From Methanosarcinales archaeon (GTDB lineage: Archaea > Halobacteriota > Syntropharchaeia > Alkanophagales > Methanospirareceae), in NCBI GenBank assembly GCA_003661125.1, contig QMVO01000004.1, positions 1 to 18,823 on the forward strand: 18,823 nucleotides of DNA, in the 5' to 3' direction. Below the pieces are notes generated by a model. That model worked only from the letters and a program-made list of their open reading frames with translations, had not been told where the DNA came from and searched no databases. Positions 1-6,273 of the stretch are shown here, in pieces. Each line of letters opens with the position of its first letter. Position 1 is the stretch's first letter. A program made the translations under genes and the position numbers.

Positions 1-2
1 GA

Positions 3-845
3 GGCGAATGGGAGAAGGAATCATTCACAAGATTATACCCTTATGATATTCCAGCACATGGGACAGTTCCCATAAGAATGAACTTCCTCTCCGATTTCGG
101 AGAACCTCTGGAAATACCCGCGAGACAACCGCTTTCCATTGATGTCCTCCTGATAACAGACCTTGGCAACAATTTCATTGAGACTTTCGCACCACCGGTG
201 CCGGTTGCCAGTGTGGAAATAGAAACAGAGGACATAGGTGTGGCTTACCGTGACGTCTTAATATTGGATGCGTCTGATTCCTATGACCCCGATGGGTTTA
301 TTACAGAATATAACTGGACGATATACGGCGACGACCCCAGTCCAAGATACCTGACCGGGAGAAAGATAAGGGTATATTTAAGTAAGGAAGGACCTTTTGA
401 AATAGACCTCAAAGTAACCGATGATACGGGAATGGTCTCCAGACTCAGCCAGATTTCTGGCTATATCACCATTCCCGCAAATAGAAATTTCAATCCCCCG
501 GTGTGTCTGGATACAGATAATGATACATATTACTATAATAAGAGCACTCCGCCCAATCTTATACATGCATGTCTAAAACCTGCATGTCTAAAGGATGCTA
601 AAGATGAATGTGTCAAAGAAGAGAATATTCCTATTAAATTCGAGTTCCTGGAAGGGAGTGGAAATGTAACGAGAATAGAGATAGAGCCATCGGTTAACTA
701 CACTAATAGCAGTGGAATAGCATCCACAAATATTACAAATATGACCGGGCTAAAGGGTGGATGGGGAATAATACGAGTTAAGTGCGATAGACTGCCCTAT
801 CTCAACAATTACAAGAATGTGAAAGTAATTAATGTTACGAGTTAA
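3..845 (+). CDS. Secreted surface protein with PKD-like and Ig-like domains (3' part; start lies before the window)
   Basis: The reading frame is open from the first complete codon at base 3, so the true start lies upstream and the ATG at 78 is only internal. The first ~45 visible residues (GTVPIRMNF, then PLSIDVLLITDLGNNFIETF) resemble the C-terminal part of archaeal pilin-like proteins, from memory and with modest certainty. Next comes a PKD-like domain, with DASDSYDPDG, then TEYNWTIYGD, and ending in DLKVTDDTGMVS. The last ~80 residues look like an invasin/Ig-type domain (GIASTNITNMTG then GGWGIIRVK). Many NxS/T sequons suggest an exported, glycosylated protein. A 12-base direct repeat (566-577 and 581-592) encodes a small duplication, ACLKP then ACLKD. 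No anchor follows the last domain. A pilin or S-layer-associated adhesin are the main alternatives. Confidence 0.6.
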   Translation, partial: GEWEKESFTRLYPYDIPAHGTVPIRMNFLSDFGEPLEIPARQPLSIDVLLITDLGNNFIETFAPPVPVASVEIETEDIGVAYRDVLILDASDSYDPDGFITEYNWTIYGDDPSPRYLTGRKIRVYLSKEGPFEIDLKVTDDTGMVSRLSQISGYITIPANRNFNPPVCLDTDNDTYYYNKSTPPNLIHACLKPACLKDAKDECVKEENIPIKFEFLEGSGNVTRIEIEPSVNYTNSSGIASTNITNMTGLKGGWGIIRVKCDRLPYLNNYKNVKVINVTS

Positions 846-846
846 G

Positions 847-863
847 TTATCGCGATGCGATAA
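847..863 (+). terminator. Hairpin just after the surface-protein stop codon
   Basis: A perfect 7-base inverted repeat (TTATCGC / GCGATAA) with a 3-base loop begins one base after the TAA stop. It may be a transcription terminator or a 3'-end stabiliser. The run of A rather than T after it makes a classical terminator uncertain. Confidence 0.4.
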
Positions 864-885
864 AAGAATCTGCTGTTAAAACCCG

Positions 886-910
886 AAAGCGATGGCTTTA
901 AATCGCTTTT
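886..910 (+). terminator. Second hairpin followed by T-rich DNA
   Basis: AAAGCGAT (886-893) and ATCGCTTT (902-909) form a perfect 8-base inverted repeat with an 8-base loop, followed by T-rich sequence up to 919. It lies between the surface-protein stop and the operator array at 960, so it probably ends the upstream transcript. Confidence 0.45.
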
Positions 911-959
911 ACTATTTTTAAACCGCTAACAATGCCTGGAAATCGCCGAATCCCGAGGG

Positions 960-1074
960 TTAGGTGCGGCAATCGCTTCCTAATATTTTTAGGTCTCTGG
1001 ACGAAATTCCCGAATTTGTTTAGGTTCTATTCCCAAATCCGAACTTTTTTAGGGTCTCCCTTTTATATCCCTAA
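960..1074 (+). promoter_or_regulatory. Operator array A, over the promoter of the pilin/solute-binding protein gene
   Basis: Eight pentamers alternate as TTMGG and CCKAA: TTAGG 960, CCTAA 979, TTAGG 989, CCGAA 1010, TTAGG 1020, CCGAA 1039, TTAGG 1049, CCTAA 1070. Gaps between them run 14, 5, 16, 5, 14, 5, 16 bases. The three central pairs form 15-base imperfect palindromes at 979-993, 1010-1024 and 1039-1053, set 31 and 29 bases apart, about three helical turns. The last 16-base gap (1054-1069) contains the TATA-like TTTTATAT at 1061-1068. A protein bound to the flanking boxes would cover the TATA element, so repression is the simplest reading. The same layout occurs at three other promoters in this window. 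Confidence 0.85.
1061..1068 (+). promoter_or_regulatory. TATA box for the pilin/solute-binding protein gene
   Basis: TTTTATAT fits an archaeal TATA element and sits at the same place in the operator layout as the TATA-like elements of the other three arrays. Transcription would begin near 1090-1095, giving an untranslated leader of about 125 bases, long for an archaeon. That leader carries a small upstream reading frame and a hairpin. Confidence 0.6.
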
Positions 1075-1169
1075 CTATTCTACAAATAACTATCAAATGT
1101 TGGAAAGAAAAATGTCGGCGAGAGAGAATGTGAAGGATGCGAGCCGGGGGCGGAGGTGATGAGTAAAAA

Positions 1170-1208
1170 ATGAAAGAGCCCTGTGCCTGGAGGCACATTA
1201 GGAGGTGA
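1170..1208 (+). CDS. Possible 12-residue leader peptide upstream of the pilin fusion gene
   Basis: ATG at 1170 opens a short frame reading MKEPCAWRHIRR and stopping with TGA at 1206-1208. It has its own strong ribosome binding site, GGAGGTGA at 1152-1159, 10 bases before the ATG. The main gene uses the same element, GGAGGTG at 1201-1207, which overlaps this frame's stop codon. The frame also contains a hairpin (1182-1197). This arrangement would let translation of the leader couple to, or block, initiation of the main gene at 1220. Whether it is translated is unknown; a duplicated ribosome binding site could arise by chance in purine-rich sequence. Confidence 0.4.
   Translation: MKEPCAWRHIRR
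1182..1197 (+). promoter_or_regulatory. Leader hairpin just before the pilin-fusion ribosome binding site
   Basis: TGTGCC and GGCACA form a 6-base perfect stem closing a TGGA loop. It ends 3 bases before the GGAGGTG ribosome binding site. It could modulate access to that site or pause ribosomes on the overlapping short frame. Confidence 0.4.
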
Positions 1209-1219
1209 AAAAGGAAGAA

Positions 1220-2428
1220 ATGAACGCAAGAGGAAGGGCAAAGAGAAATGTATGGAAGGATACGAAAGCGGTCAGCCCCGTAATCGCAGTGCTCATACTG
1301 ATCATCGTTGCCGTTGTCGGTGCCGTTGCAGTTGGATTACTGCAGACCGAAATTAAGGAGAGAGCAGAAGGACAGGCAGAGTTTGGAGATGTTGGCACCC
1401 ATGAACTCAAGATTATCGGTGGACCCGGTGTCAGCATGATGATGGCAGGGCCTGTTGAGGCTGGAGGCTCAGTCACAAGCGATGAGGCACCCGAGGGCAC
1501 GTTCCTTCATGAGTTCGCAAAGAAGCATCCAGAGATCAAGGTTGAGTTCCTGCGCGAGTGCTGCGGGTTCGCAATGTATGCTCTGCCCATTGAGGCGTGC
1601 GACATGGGTATCGGCAGAAGGTTCCCGACAGACCCTGAGAAGGCTGCCTATCCGGAACTTCAGTTCACGGTCGTTGGTAAGGCGCCTATCGCGGTGATTA
1701 CAAACGCGGCTAGCCCAAATACTACGTGGGTAAACACGTCTACAAACATGACAAATTCCACAGCTTTACAGTGGGCATACAACCACACCAATGCCTCTAA
1801 GGATTATATAGGTGCTTACGCCTTCGATCCAGAGCACCAGACGTTAGGCGAGTGGGAAGGCGGAGCGGGACAGGCACCACCGGGTGAGGTCTATGGAACC
1901 TCGATTCAGGGCATGTTCTCGCTGTATCTGAAACAGGGACCTTCATCTACTGCCTGGATACTTGGCGGTGCAGAGGATAACCTCTGGCTTAACGACGAGA
2001 ATATTATGGTAAACGCAAGCAATTACACACTTGTGAACACGCAGGAAGAGATGATCGAGTTCGTTGCAACCCATCCTAAGTCTCTCGGTTTCGTTGACTA
2101 CATGTATGCGTGGAATTACATGGAAGAGAACCCGGGCAAAATCATGATACTCGGTCTCGACGGTGAAACGGAATTTAACGAAGATCCGGAGAAGATCGGC
2201 ACCGCAGACACCACGAACTCGTTCGGCGGCGAGGGCTATGTGACCGGCTTCGGCGGTCCCATGTTCACGCCCGTGATGGTCTTCACATACGGTGAGCCCG
2301 ACCCGTACGAGCAGGCAGTTATTGACTCGCTCCAGATGTTCGAGGGTGTTGAGGTGATGACCGAGCACGGGTTCTTAGCCGGCGAGAACATCGTAGTATC
2401 CGCAACCTGCCCGTTCCACACTGAGTAA
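1220..2428 (+). CDS. Type IV pilin-like protein fused to a PstS-type solute-binding domain
   Basis: The ATG at 1220 is chosen because GGAGGTG lies 12 bases before it; the GTG at 1205 overlaps that site. The protein has 402 residues. Its N-terminus is an archaeal class III signal: basic residues, then KAVSPVIAVLILIIVAVVG, as in archaeal type IV pilins cut by a prepilin peptidase. The remaining ~350 residues follow the order of a phosphate-type periplasmic binding protein: an opening strand (HELKIIGGPG), EFAKKHPEIKVEF, then ACDMGIGRRFPTDPEK (compare ADIGMSSR of PstS), PIAVITN, then PKSLGFVDYMYA and a C-terminal YGEPDPYEQAVIDSLQMFEG helix. The PstS ligand loop (SGxG) is replaced by RECCGFAMYA, so the ligand may not be phosphate. 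At least seven NxS/T sequons suggest surface exposure. It is probably presented on the membrane or a pilus. The promoter carries operator array A. Confidence 0.8.
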   Translation: MNARGRAKRNVWKDTKAVSPVIAVLILIIVAVVGAVAVGLLQTEIKERAEGQAEFGDVGTHELKIIGGPGVSMMMAGPVEAGGSVTSDEAPEGTFLHEFAKKHPEIKVEFLRECCGFAMYALPIEACDMGIGRRFPTDPEKAAYPELQFTVVGKAPIAVITNAASPNTTWVNTSTNMTNSTALQWAYNHTNASKDYIGAYAFDPEHQTLGEWEGGAGQAPPGEVYGTSIQGMFSLYLKQGPSSTAWILGGAEDNLWLNDENIMVNASNYTLVNTQEEMIEFVATHPKSLGFVDYMYAWNYMEENPGKIMILGLDGETEFNEDPEKIGTADTTNSFGGEGYVTGFGGPMFTPVMVFTYGEPDPYEQAVIDSLQMFEGVEVMTEHGFLAGENIVVSATCPFHTE

Positions 2429-2442
2429 AACAGGCAATAGGC

Positions 2443-2480
2443 AATAAAAAACAAAATTTTTTATTTTTTCTTTTTATTTT
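2443..2480 (+). terminator. T-rich terminator after the pilin fusion gene
   Basis: AATAAAAAA (2443-2451) can pair with TTTTTTATT (2457-2465). A long T-rich run continues to 2480. Poly-T tracts are the usual archaeal termination signal, and this one follows the stop codon by 15 bases. Confidence 0.6.
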
Positions 2481-2537
2481 CATTTCTTAGCACAGGTTCT
2501 TTCTCTGGAAAGAAAGTGTTTTAAAAGAAAAAGTGTT

Positions 2538-3428
2538 ATGGCAAAGAAAAAATTGATAGGACTGGCAGTTTTGATTTTCGTCATCTCCGCTTCGCTTTCT
2601 CTCTTTATCCCCGGCTATTACGATACCGACACCGATAAAACAGTTAAAGTTGGCGACCTCGTGTCTGTGAATTATCTCGTAAGGCTGGAGGACGGCACGA
2701 TATACGATACGACTTACGAAGACCTGGCGAGGGAAAGCGGGATTTACAATCCCGATAGACATTACGGCGCCATTAACTTCACCGTGGGCTCTGGCATGAT
2801 GATTGAAGGTCTGGACGAAGGCATCCTCGGAATGCGCGAGGGCGAGACAAGAACGCTCACGATACCGCCTGAAAAGGCATACGGTCTCGTGAATGAAAGT
2901 CTTGTTGAGCATCTGCCCATTGTGGAAGAGATGCCATACAAACACAGCTTCCCGAAGAGGACGAGCGCTTCGCTCCCGGAGTTCGAGCGGTGGTTCGGCA
3001 AGAACCATACGGCAGGCGATAGCCTCTTCGTGCCAGGTGCGGGCTATAACGTCACCGTAATAAGTATGAACGCCACGCATGTAACCGTGCGCTATGACCT
3101 GAAAGAAGGAGATGTCTTCAGGAGCAGTCGCGGTAACTGGAATATGACAGTGCTTGACGTTGACGAAAACAACATCACCGTAGCTCCCGATTTCGCCATA
3201 GGCGATACAATACAAATCTACAAATATCTCTGGAACTCCACGGTTATCAACATCACCGACGATGTCGTAACCATCGCCCACAATCCCATCCCGGACTTCG
3301 AGTTCGTGGATATCTTCGGACGACCCTGGAAAATCCATTTCAACGATAACGAGGTCATCATTGACCACAACCACCCGCTCGCTGGAAAGACTCTCACTTT
3401 CGTGGTGACGCTCGAAAAAATATATTAG
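2538..3428 (+). CDS. Membrane-anchored FKBP-type peptidyl-prolyl isomerase
   Basis: This 296-residue protein has an N-terminal membrane segment (about residues 6-24) after MAKKK, with the rest predicted outside the membrane. The FKBP core is clear: VGDLVSVNYLVRLEDGTIYD, then VGSGMMIEGLDEGILGMREG and TIPPEKAYG. The archaeal long-form ending DHNHPLAGKTLTF returns near the C-terminus. Between them about 150 residues form a large insertion, as in SlyD/archaeal FKBPs with a chaperone-like flap, but longer, and rich in NxS/T sequons. Its likely job is folding of exported proteins by cis-trans proline isomerisation. It has no operator array and no clear ribosome binding site before the ATG; GTGTT precedes it directly. 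It may depend on read-through past the terminator at 2443-2480 or on an unseen promoter. Confidence 0.88.
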   Translation: MAKKKLIGLAVLIFVISASLSLFIPGYYDTDTDKTVKVGDLVSVNYLVRLEDGTIYDTTYEDLARESGIYNPDRHYGAINFTVGSGMMIEGLDEGILGMREGETRTLTIPPEKAYGLVNESLVEHLPIVEEMPYKHSFPKRTSASLPEFERWFGKNHTAGDSLFVPGAGYNVTVISMNATHVTVRYDLKEGDVFRSSRGNWNMTVLDVDENNITVAPDFAIGDTIQIYKYLWNSTVINITDDVVTIAHNPIPDFEFVDIFGRPWKIHFNDNEVIIDHNHPLAGKTLTFVVTLEKIY

Positions 3429-3501
3429 CCAGAGCCGAAGTAAAACCACGAGATTGCACGAGATTAACACAACCTTTTTGCAAGTAAAAAGCTTTACCAA
3501 T

Positions 3502-3528
3502 CAAACTTTCTTTGTGAAAGAAAGTTTG
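3502..3528 (+). terminator. Long perfect hairpin downstream of the FKBP gene
   Basis: CAAACTTTCTTT (3502-3513) and AAAGAAAGTTTG (3517-3528) form a perfect 12-base stem with a GTG loop. It lies 74 bases after the FKBP stop. No strong T-run follows, so it may act as a terminator or as a 3'-end barrier to RNA decay. A shorter related stem, TTCTTTC/GAAAGAA, lies at 2497-2514 before the FKBP gene, so the two flank it. Confidence 0.5.
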
Positions 3529-3568
3529 TGATGAAATCTGTGTAATCTGTGGTTGACCATTACAGATT

Positions 3569-3623
3569 TTCGGTTTACCATCAAAAACCTAAATCTTTTA
3601 GGGCACTGTTCATATATACCTAA
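3569..3623 (+). promoter_or_regulatory. Operator array B, over the promoter of the pilus-assembly operon
   Basis: Pentamers are TTCGG 3569, CCTAA 3588, TTAGG 3598 and CCTAA 3619, with gaps of 14, 5 and 16 bases. The central pair is the palindrome CCTAAATCTTTTAGG (3588-3602). The 16-base gap (3603-3618) ends in CATATATA directly against CCTAA, and the start codon follows 24 bases after the last box. A second TATA-like run lies at 3629-3635. If the first TATA is used, the transcript starts only a few bases before the ATG at 3648. This is the shortest form of the array, with two TTMGG...CCKAA units. Confidence 0.85.
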
Positions 3624-3647
3624 CAATCATATATACGAGTTGAAGAT

Positions 3648-5273
3648 ATGCATAATAAATTTATCATTATAGCAGTATTCGTGCTTCTCCTATTTGCATC
3701 TGATACGGTATCGGCGCAGAATCCGCTTGAAAAAGATACGGATGCCGATGGTATGCCCGACAATTGGGAATTTGAGCATGGACTCAACCCGACTGACCCC
3801 AATGATGCAAACCTCGATTACAATTACAACAATCTGACAAACCTTGAGGAATACAGGAAGCGGTGGGACCCCTATGCTAAGGACAACGATAATGACGGCA
3901 TCTCAAACTATGCGGAATTCACCGGTTTGTTCGGGTTCTTTACCGACACGCTTGATAAGGACACCGATGACGACGGCTTGAATGACCTGGAGGAGATATG
4001 CATGTATATTGATACTGATAACAAAACACAGATGGATGAGATATACCCGGATAAAGATGACAGGAGCTGGGTGAGCGACCAGCTCAGAAAGCTCTCGGTG
4101 AAATACCCCTACGACCTCGACCCCACGAATCCCGATGTGGATGGTGATGGATTGAATGATAAGGATGAGATTTCAAAAGGGACCAGCCCCAATACGAGGG
4201 ATTGGGACCATGACGGGCTCAGCGATGGCGATGAGGTTCACGAGTATAAAACAGACCCGAAGGAGAGGGATACGGATGTGGATGGGCTGACGGACTACGA
4301 GGAAATCTTCGGCACTTACGGTTATGTAACCGACCCCAAAAAGAGGGATACCGATGGCGATGGAATAAGCGATGGAGAGGAGATATTTGGATTTGGTTTC
4401 GCTCCCATTCCTCCAAGCAGGTATGCCCTGACTTACGAAGAATTCATAAGTGGGGTGTATGTCAATGAATCTATAACGCTGAAGGCAAAGGTAGATAAGA
4501 TAATTCATGAAACAGACCAAAACCATTATTCAATTCGATTAAAACCATTAAACGGCACGAAAGAAGGAAATGCTATCGTAAAAGTCAAAAATTCTTACCA
4601 TTATGATTTAAATCATGGAATGATACACGTGGATGACCGCTTTAAGTTCACACTCAAGGAACACGATACGATTGTGGTAGTTGGAAAAGCCGGGAAGCTT
4701 GAGGGCTCAACACGAGAAATAGAAGCGAGCAAGATGTTCCTCGTGTTAACTCCCGCGGAAGCGAGCACGCGCTGGTTACCCTCCACAAGCTATGTTAAAA
4801 TAAGACCCGAGCGTATGATAACTCCTACTCCTTCTCCTGAGGTGACACCTGCGCCAACGCCAACGCCAGGCACAACTCCCGCAGCCGCCACACCTGCACC
4901 ATCAAAACTTTTAGTCCCTCTGCTCACCGCAGATGCGAAACTAAAAAAGGACCTGGAGAAAGGGAACATTCCGAAAGAGATAAAGAATTCACTCAAGACG
5001 AAGGGATTTCCTGTTTCTAAAAAAAGCTCTCTTACAAGAGAAGACAACAACGAATGGATGATATTTGACGAAGAAAATGAAAAAGTTTTTATTATCAAAG
5101 AAGAGGGAGGGAAGTTAAGGGTTTACTTCTCACCAGAACAGACGCCTGTGGCGACTGATACAGAAAACCCAGCCGCTCCCGGTTTTCACGCACTACTCTG
5201 CATCGCCTCGGCTCTACCCCTTTATCTCTATCTAACTTTAAAGCGCAGTGATAATCGTAAACGCAAACCATGA
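3648..5273 (+). CDS. Secreted thrombospondin type 3-repeat calcium-binding protein with PGF-CTERM anchor
   Basis: This 541-residue protein starts with a signal peptide (cleavage probably after A23 in VSAQNP). Residues ~28-245 hold seven Asp-rich calcium-binding repeats, for example DTDADGMPD, DNDNDGISN, DTDDDGLND, DVDGDGLND, DWDHDGLSD, DTDVDGLTD and DTDGDGISD. Residues ~255-375 form a beta-rich, possibly OB-like, domain. A Pro/Thr/Ala linker covers ~391-419, followed by a small lysine-rich domain. The end is PGF at 511-513, a hydrophobic stretch, and a basic tail RKRKP, the layout of a PGF-CTERM signal processed by archaeosortase A. It is the first gene of the pilus operon and overlaps the next by 4 bases. 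A role as a surface scaffold or adhesin tied to the pilus is inferred from context only. Confidence 0.82.
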   Translation: MHNKFIIIAVFVLLLFASDTVSAQNPLEKDTDADGMPDNWEFEHGLNPTDPNDANLDYNYNNLTNLEEYRKRWDPYAKDNDNDGISNYAEFTGLFGFFTDTLDKDTDDDGLNDLEEICMYIDTDNKTQMDEIYPDKDDRSWVSDQLRKLSVKYPYDLDPTNPDVDGDGLNDKDEISKGTSPNTRDWDHDGLSDGDEVHEYKTDPKERDTDVDGLTDYEEIFGTYGYVTDPKKRDTDGDGISDGEEIFGFGFAPIPPSRYALTYEEFISGVYVNESITLKAKVDKIIHETDQNHYSIRLKPLNGTKEGNAIVKVKNSYHYDLNHGMIHVDDRFKFTLKEHDTIVVVGKAGKLEGSTREIEASKMFLVLTPAEASTRWLPSTSYVKIRPERMITPTPSPEVTPAPTPTPGTTPAAATPAPSKLLVPLLTADAKLKKDLEKGNIPKEIKNSLKTKGFPVSKKSSLTREDNNEWMIFDEENEKVFIIKEEGGKLRVYFSPEQTPVATDTENPAAPGFHALLCIASALPLYLYLTLKRSDNRKRKP

Positions 5274-6250
5274 AAGCAATGAAAAAGAAGAAGGTCGTGG
5301 GAATAGGAATAGCAATTCTCATCGGTGTAGCGGCTGTATTCTCATCCGGGTGTATAGAAAAAGAAGGTAGCACAGGTTCTGGTTTAGATTATAGTGAATT
5401 GGTCTCTGTGCTCGACGCCGCAGATAAAATAGATTATCGGGAGCTCGTATCCATTATGTTTGTCGTTGCTGAGGACTGGAATAAAGGTAAAAGCATGCCC
5501 ACCATACCCATTTATAAACTGACTAAAGAGCCCGGTGTCACCGCAGAGATTGAAAATACCACCATTCGTCTGTTCGGACCGATAGAAGAAGATTACTTCA
5601 GTTTCGCTGCGGAACGCGGTGTGGACATCCGGTGGATAGACGCGAAGGAGTATAAAAAAGGTGAGCGGGCAGTTGTGATATGGGATTATTCGGCAAACGA
5701 TGATGTTAAAGAACTGATACAAGAGCAGGAGTTGCTTACCGCGGAGGAGATGGAACAGGTTGGAAAAGGTGAGAGAACCTTCTTCATCTACGATGACACG
5801 ATTATTATCGCCGGAAAAGACCACAACTTAACAAAAAGAGCGGTTGCCGAGAACTTCTTCCCCGCAATATGGCTCAGAAAAGGAGATTACGAGCGTGCAG
5901 TGAGAGCCAATCTCGAAGTTGCTCTTGAAGCTATGGATAAAATTGAGGGTATAGATATAGATTTAGGTCTAACCCGGGATGAGTTAGAGAAAGCAGTCAG
6001 GCTTAGAAACCACGCCAAGGTCCTTTATCAAGCGGGCAAACCGGAAGAAGCCCTATCCTCTTACGAACTCTCTCTTTCCATCGGCAAGGACGTCCCCGCA
6101 CTATGCGGGAAAGCGCAGGTGCTCGGCTCTCGCTCTGAAGGCGATTTGAGCTGCTACGTGAGCAAGTGCCCGATGTGCGGCTCCGATGTCGTCGGGATTC
6201 TATCCATAAGCAAAAAGGAGATTGTATGGTCCAGACACAAGCCGGGTTAA
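5270..6250 (+). CDS. Putative lipoprotein with helical repeat region and C-terminal CxxC motif
   Basis: The start ATG overlaps the previous stop (ATGA). The 326-residue protein begins with a lysine-rich segment, a hydrophobic core and the lipobox FSSGC, with Cys28 as the likely lipid-modified residue. I do not recognise the central ~150 residues; they look like an alpha/beta domain (FGPIEEDYFSFAAERG, then ERAVVIWDYS). Residues ~190-270 form TPR-like helices (KGDYERAVRANLEVALEAMD, then YQAGKPEEALSSYELSLSI). Near the end, CYVSKCPMCGSD could form a small metal site. It lies 23 bases before the pilus ATPase gene, so it is probably an accessory of the pilus machinery on the outer face of the membrane, somewhat like pilotin lipoproteins with TPR folds. 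That comparison is inference. Confidence 0.6.
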   Translation: MKAMKKKKVVGIGIAILIGVAAVFSSGCIEKEGSTGSGLDYSELVSVLDAADKIDYRELVSIMFVVAEDWNKGKSMPTIPIYKLTKEPGVTAEIENTTIRLFGPIEEDYFSFAAERGVDIRWIDAKEYKKGERAVVIWDYSANDDVKELIQEQELLTAEEMEQVGKGERTFFIYDDTIIIAGKDHNLTKRAVAENFFPAIWLRKGDYERAVRANLEVALEAMDKIEGIDIDLGLTRDELEKAVRLRNHAKVLYQAGKPEEALSSYELSLSIGKDVPALCGKAQVLGSRSEGDLSCYVSKCPMCGSDVVGILSISKKEIVWSRHKPG

Positions 6251-6273
6251 TTTAGCTGAGGGGGTTTTTAAAA

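Noticed and set aside
960..1074. Regular ~30-base spacing read as a small CRISPR array
   Set aside because: The repeated units are only 15-base imperfect palindromes and the gaps are 14-16 bases, too short for repeats and spacers; the same layout recurs at other promoters.
932..1159. 75-residue open frame upstream of the pilin fusion
   Set aside because: It runs straight through operator array A and the TATA box, has no ribosome binding site, and its composition is not protein-like.
1205..1219. GTG at 1205 as the start of the pilin fusion gene
   Set aside because: It overlaps the GGAGGTG ribosome binding site; ATG 1220 is correctly placed behind it.
1943..2368. Long minus-strand frame inside the pilin fusion gene
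   Set aside because: It is opposite a well-supported gene and shows no domain or membrane pattern of its own.
2487..3500. 337-residue minus-strand frame opposite the FKBP gene
   Set aside because: The plus strand encodes unmistakable FKBP motifs; the antisense frame has none and covers the flanking hairpin.
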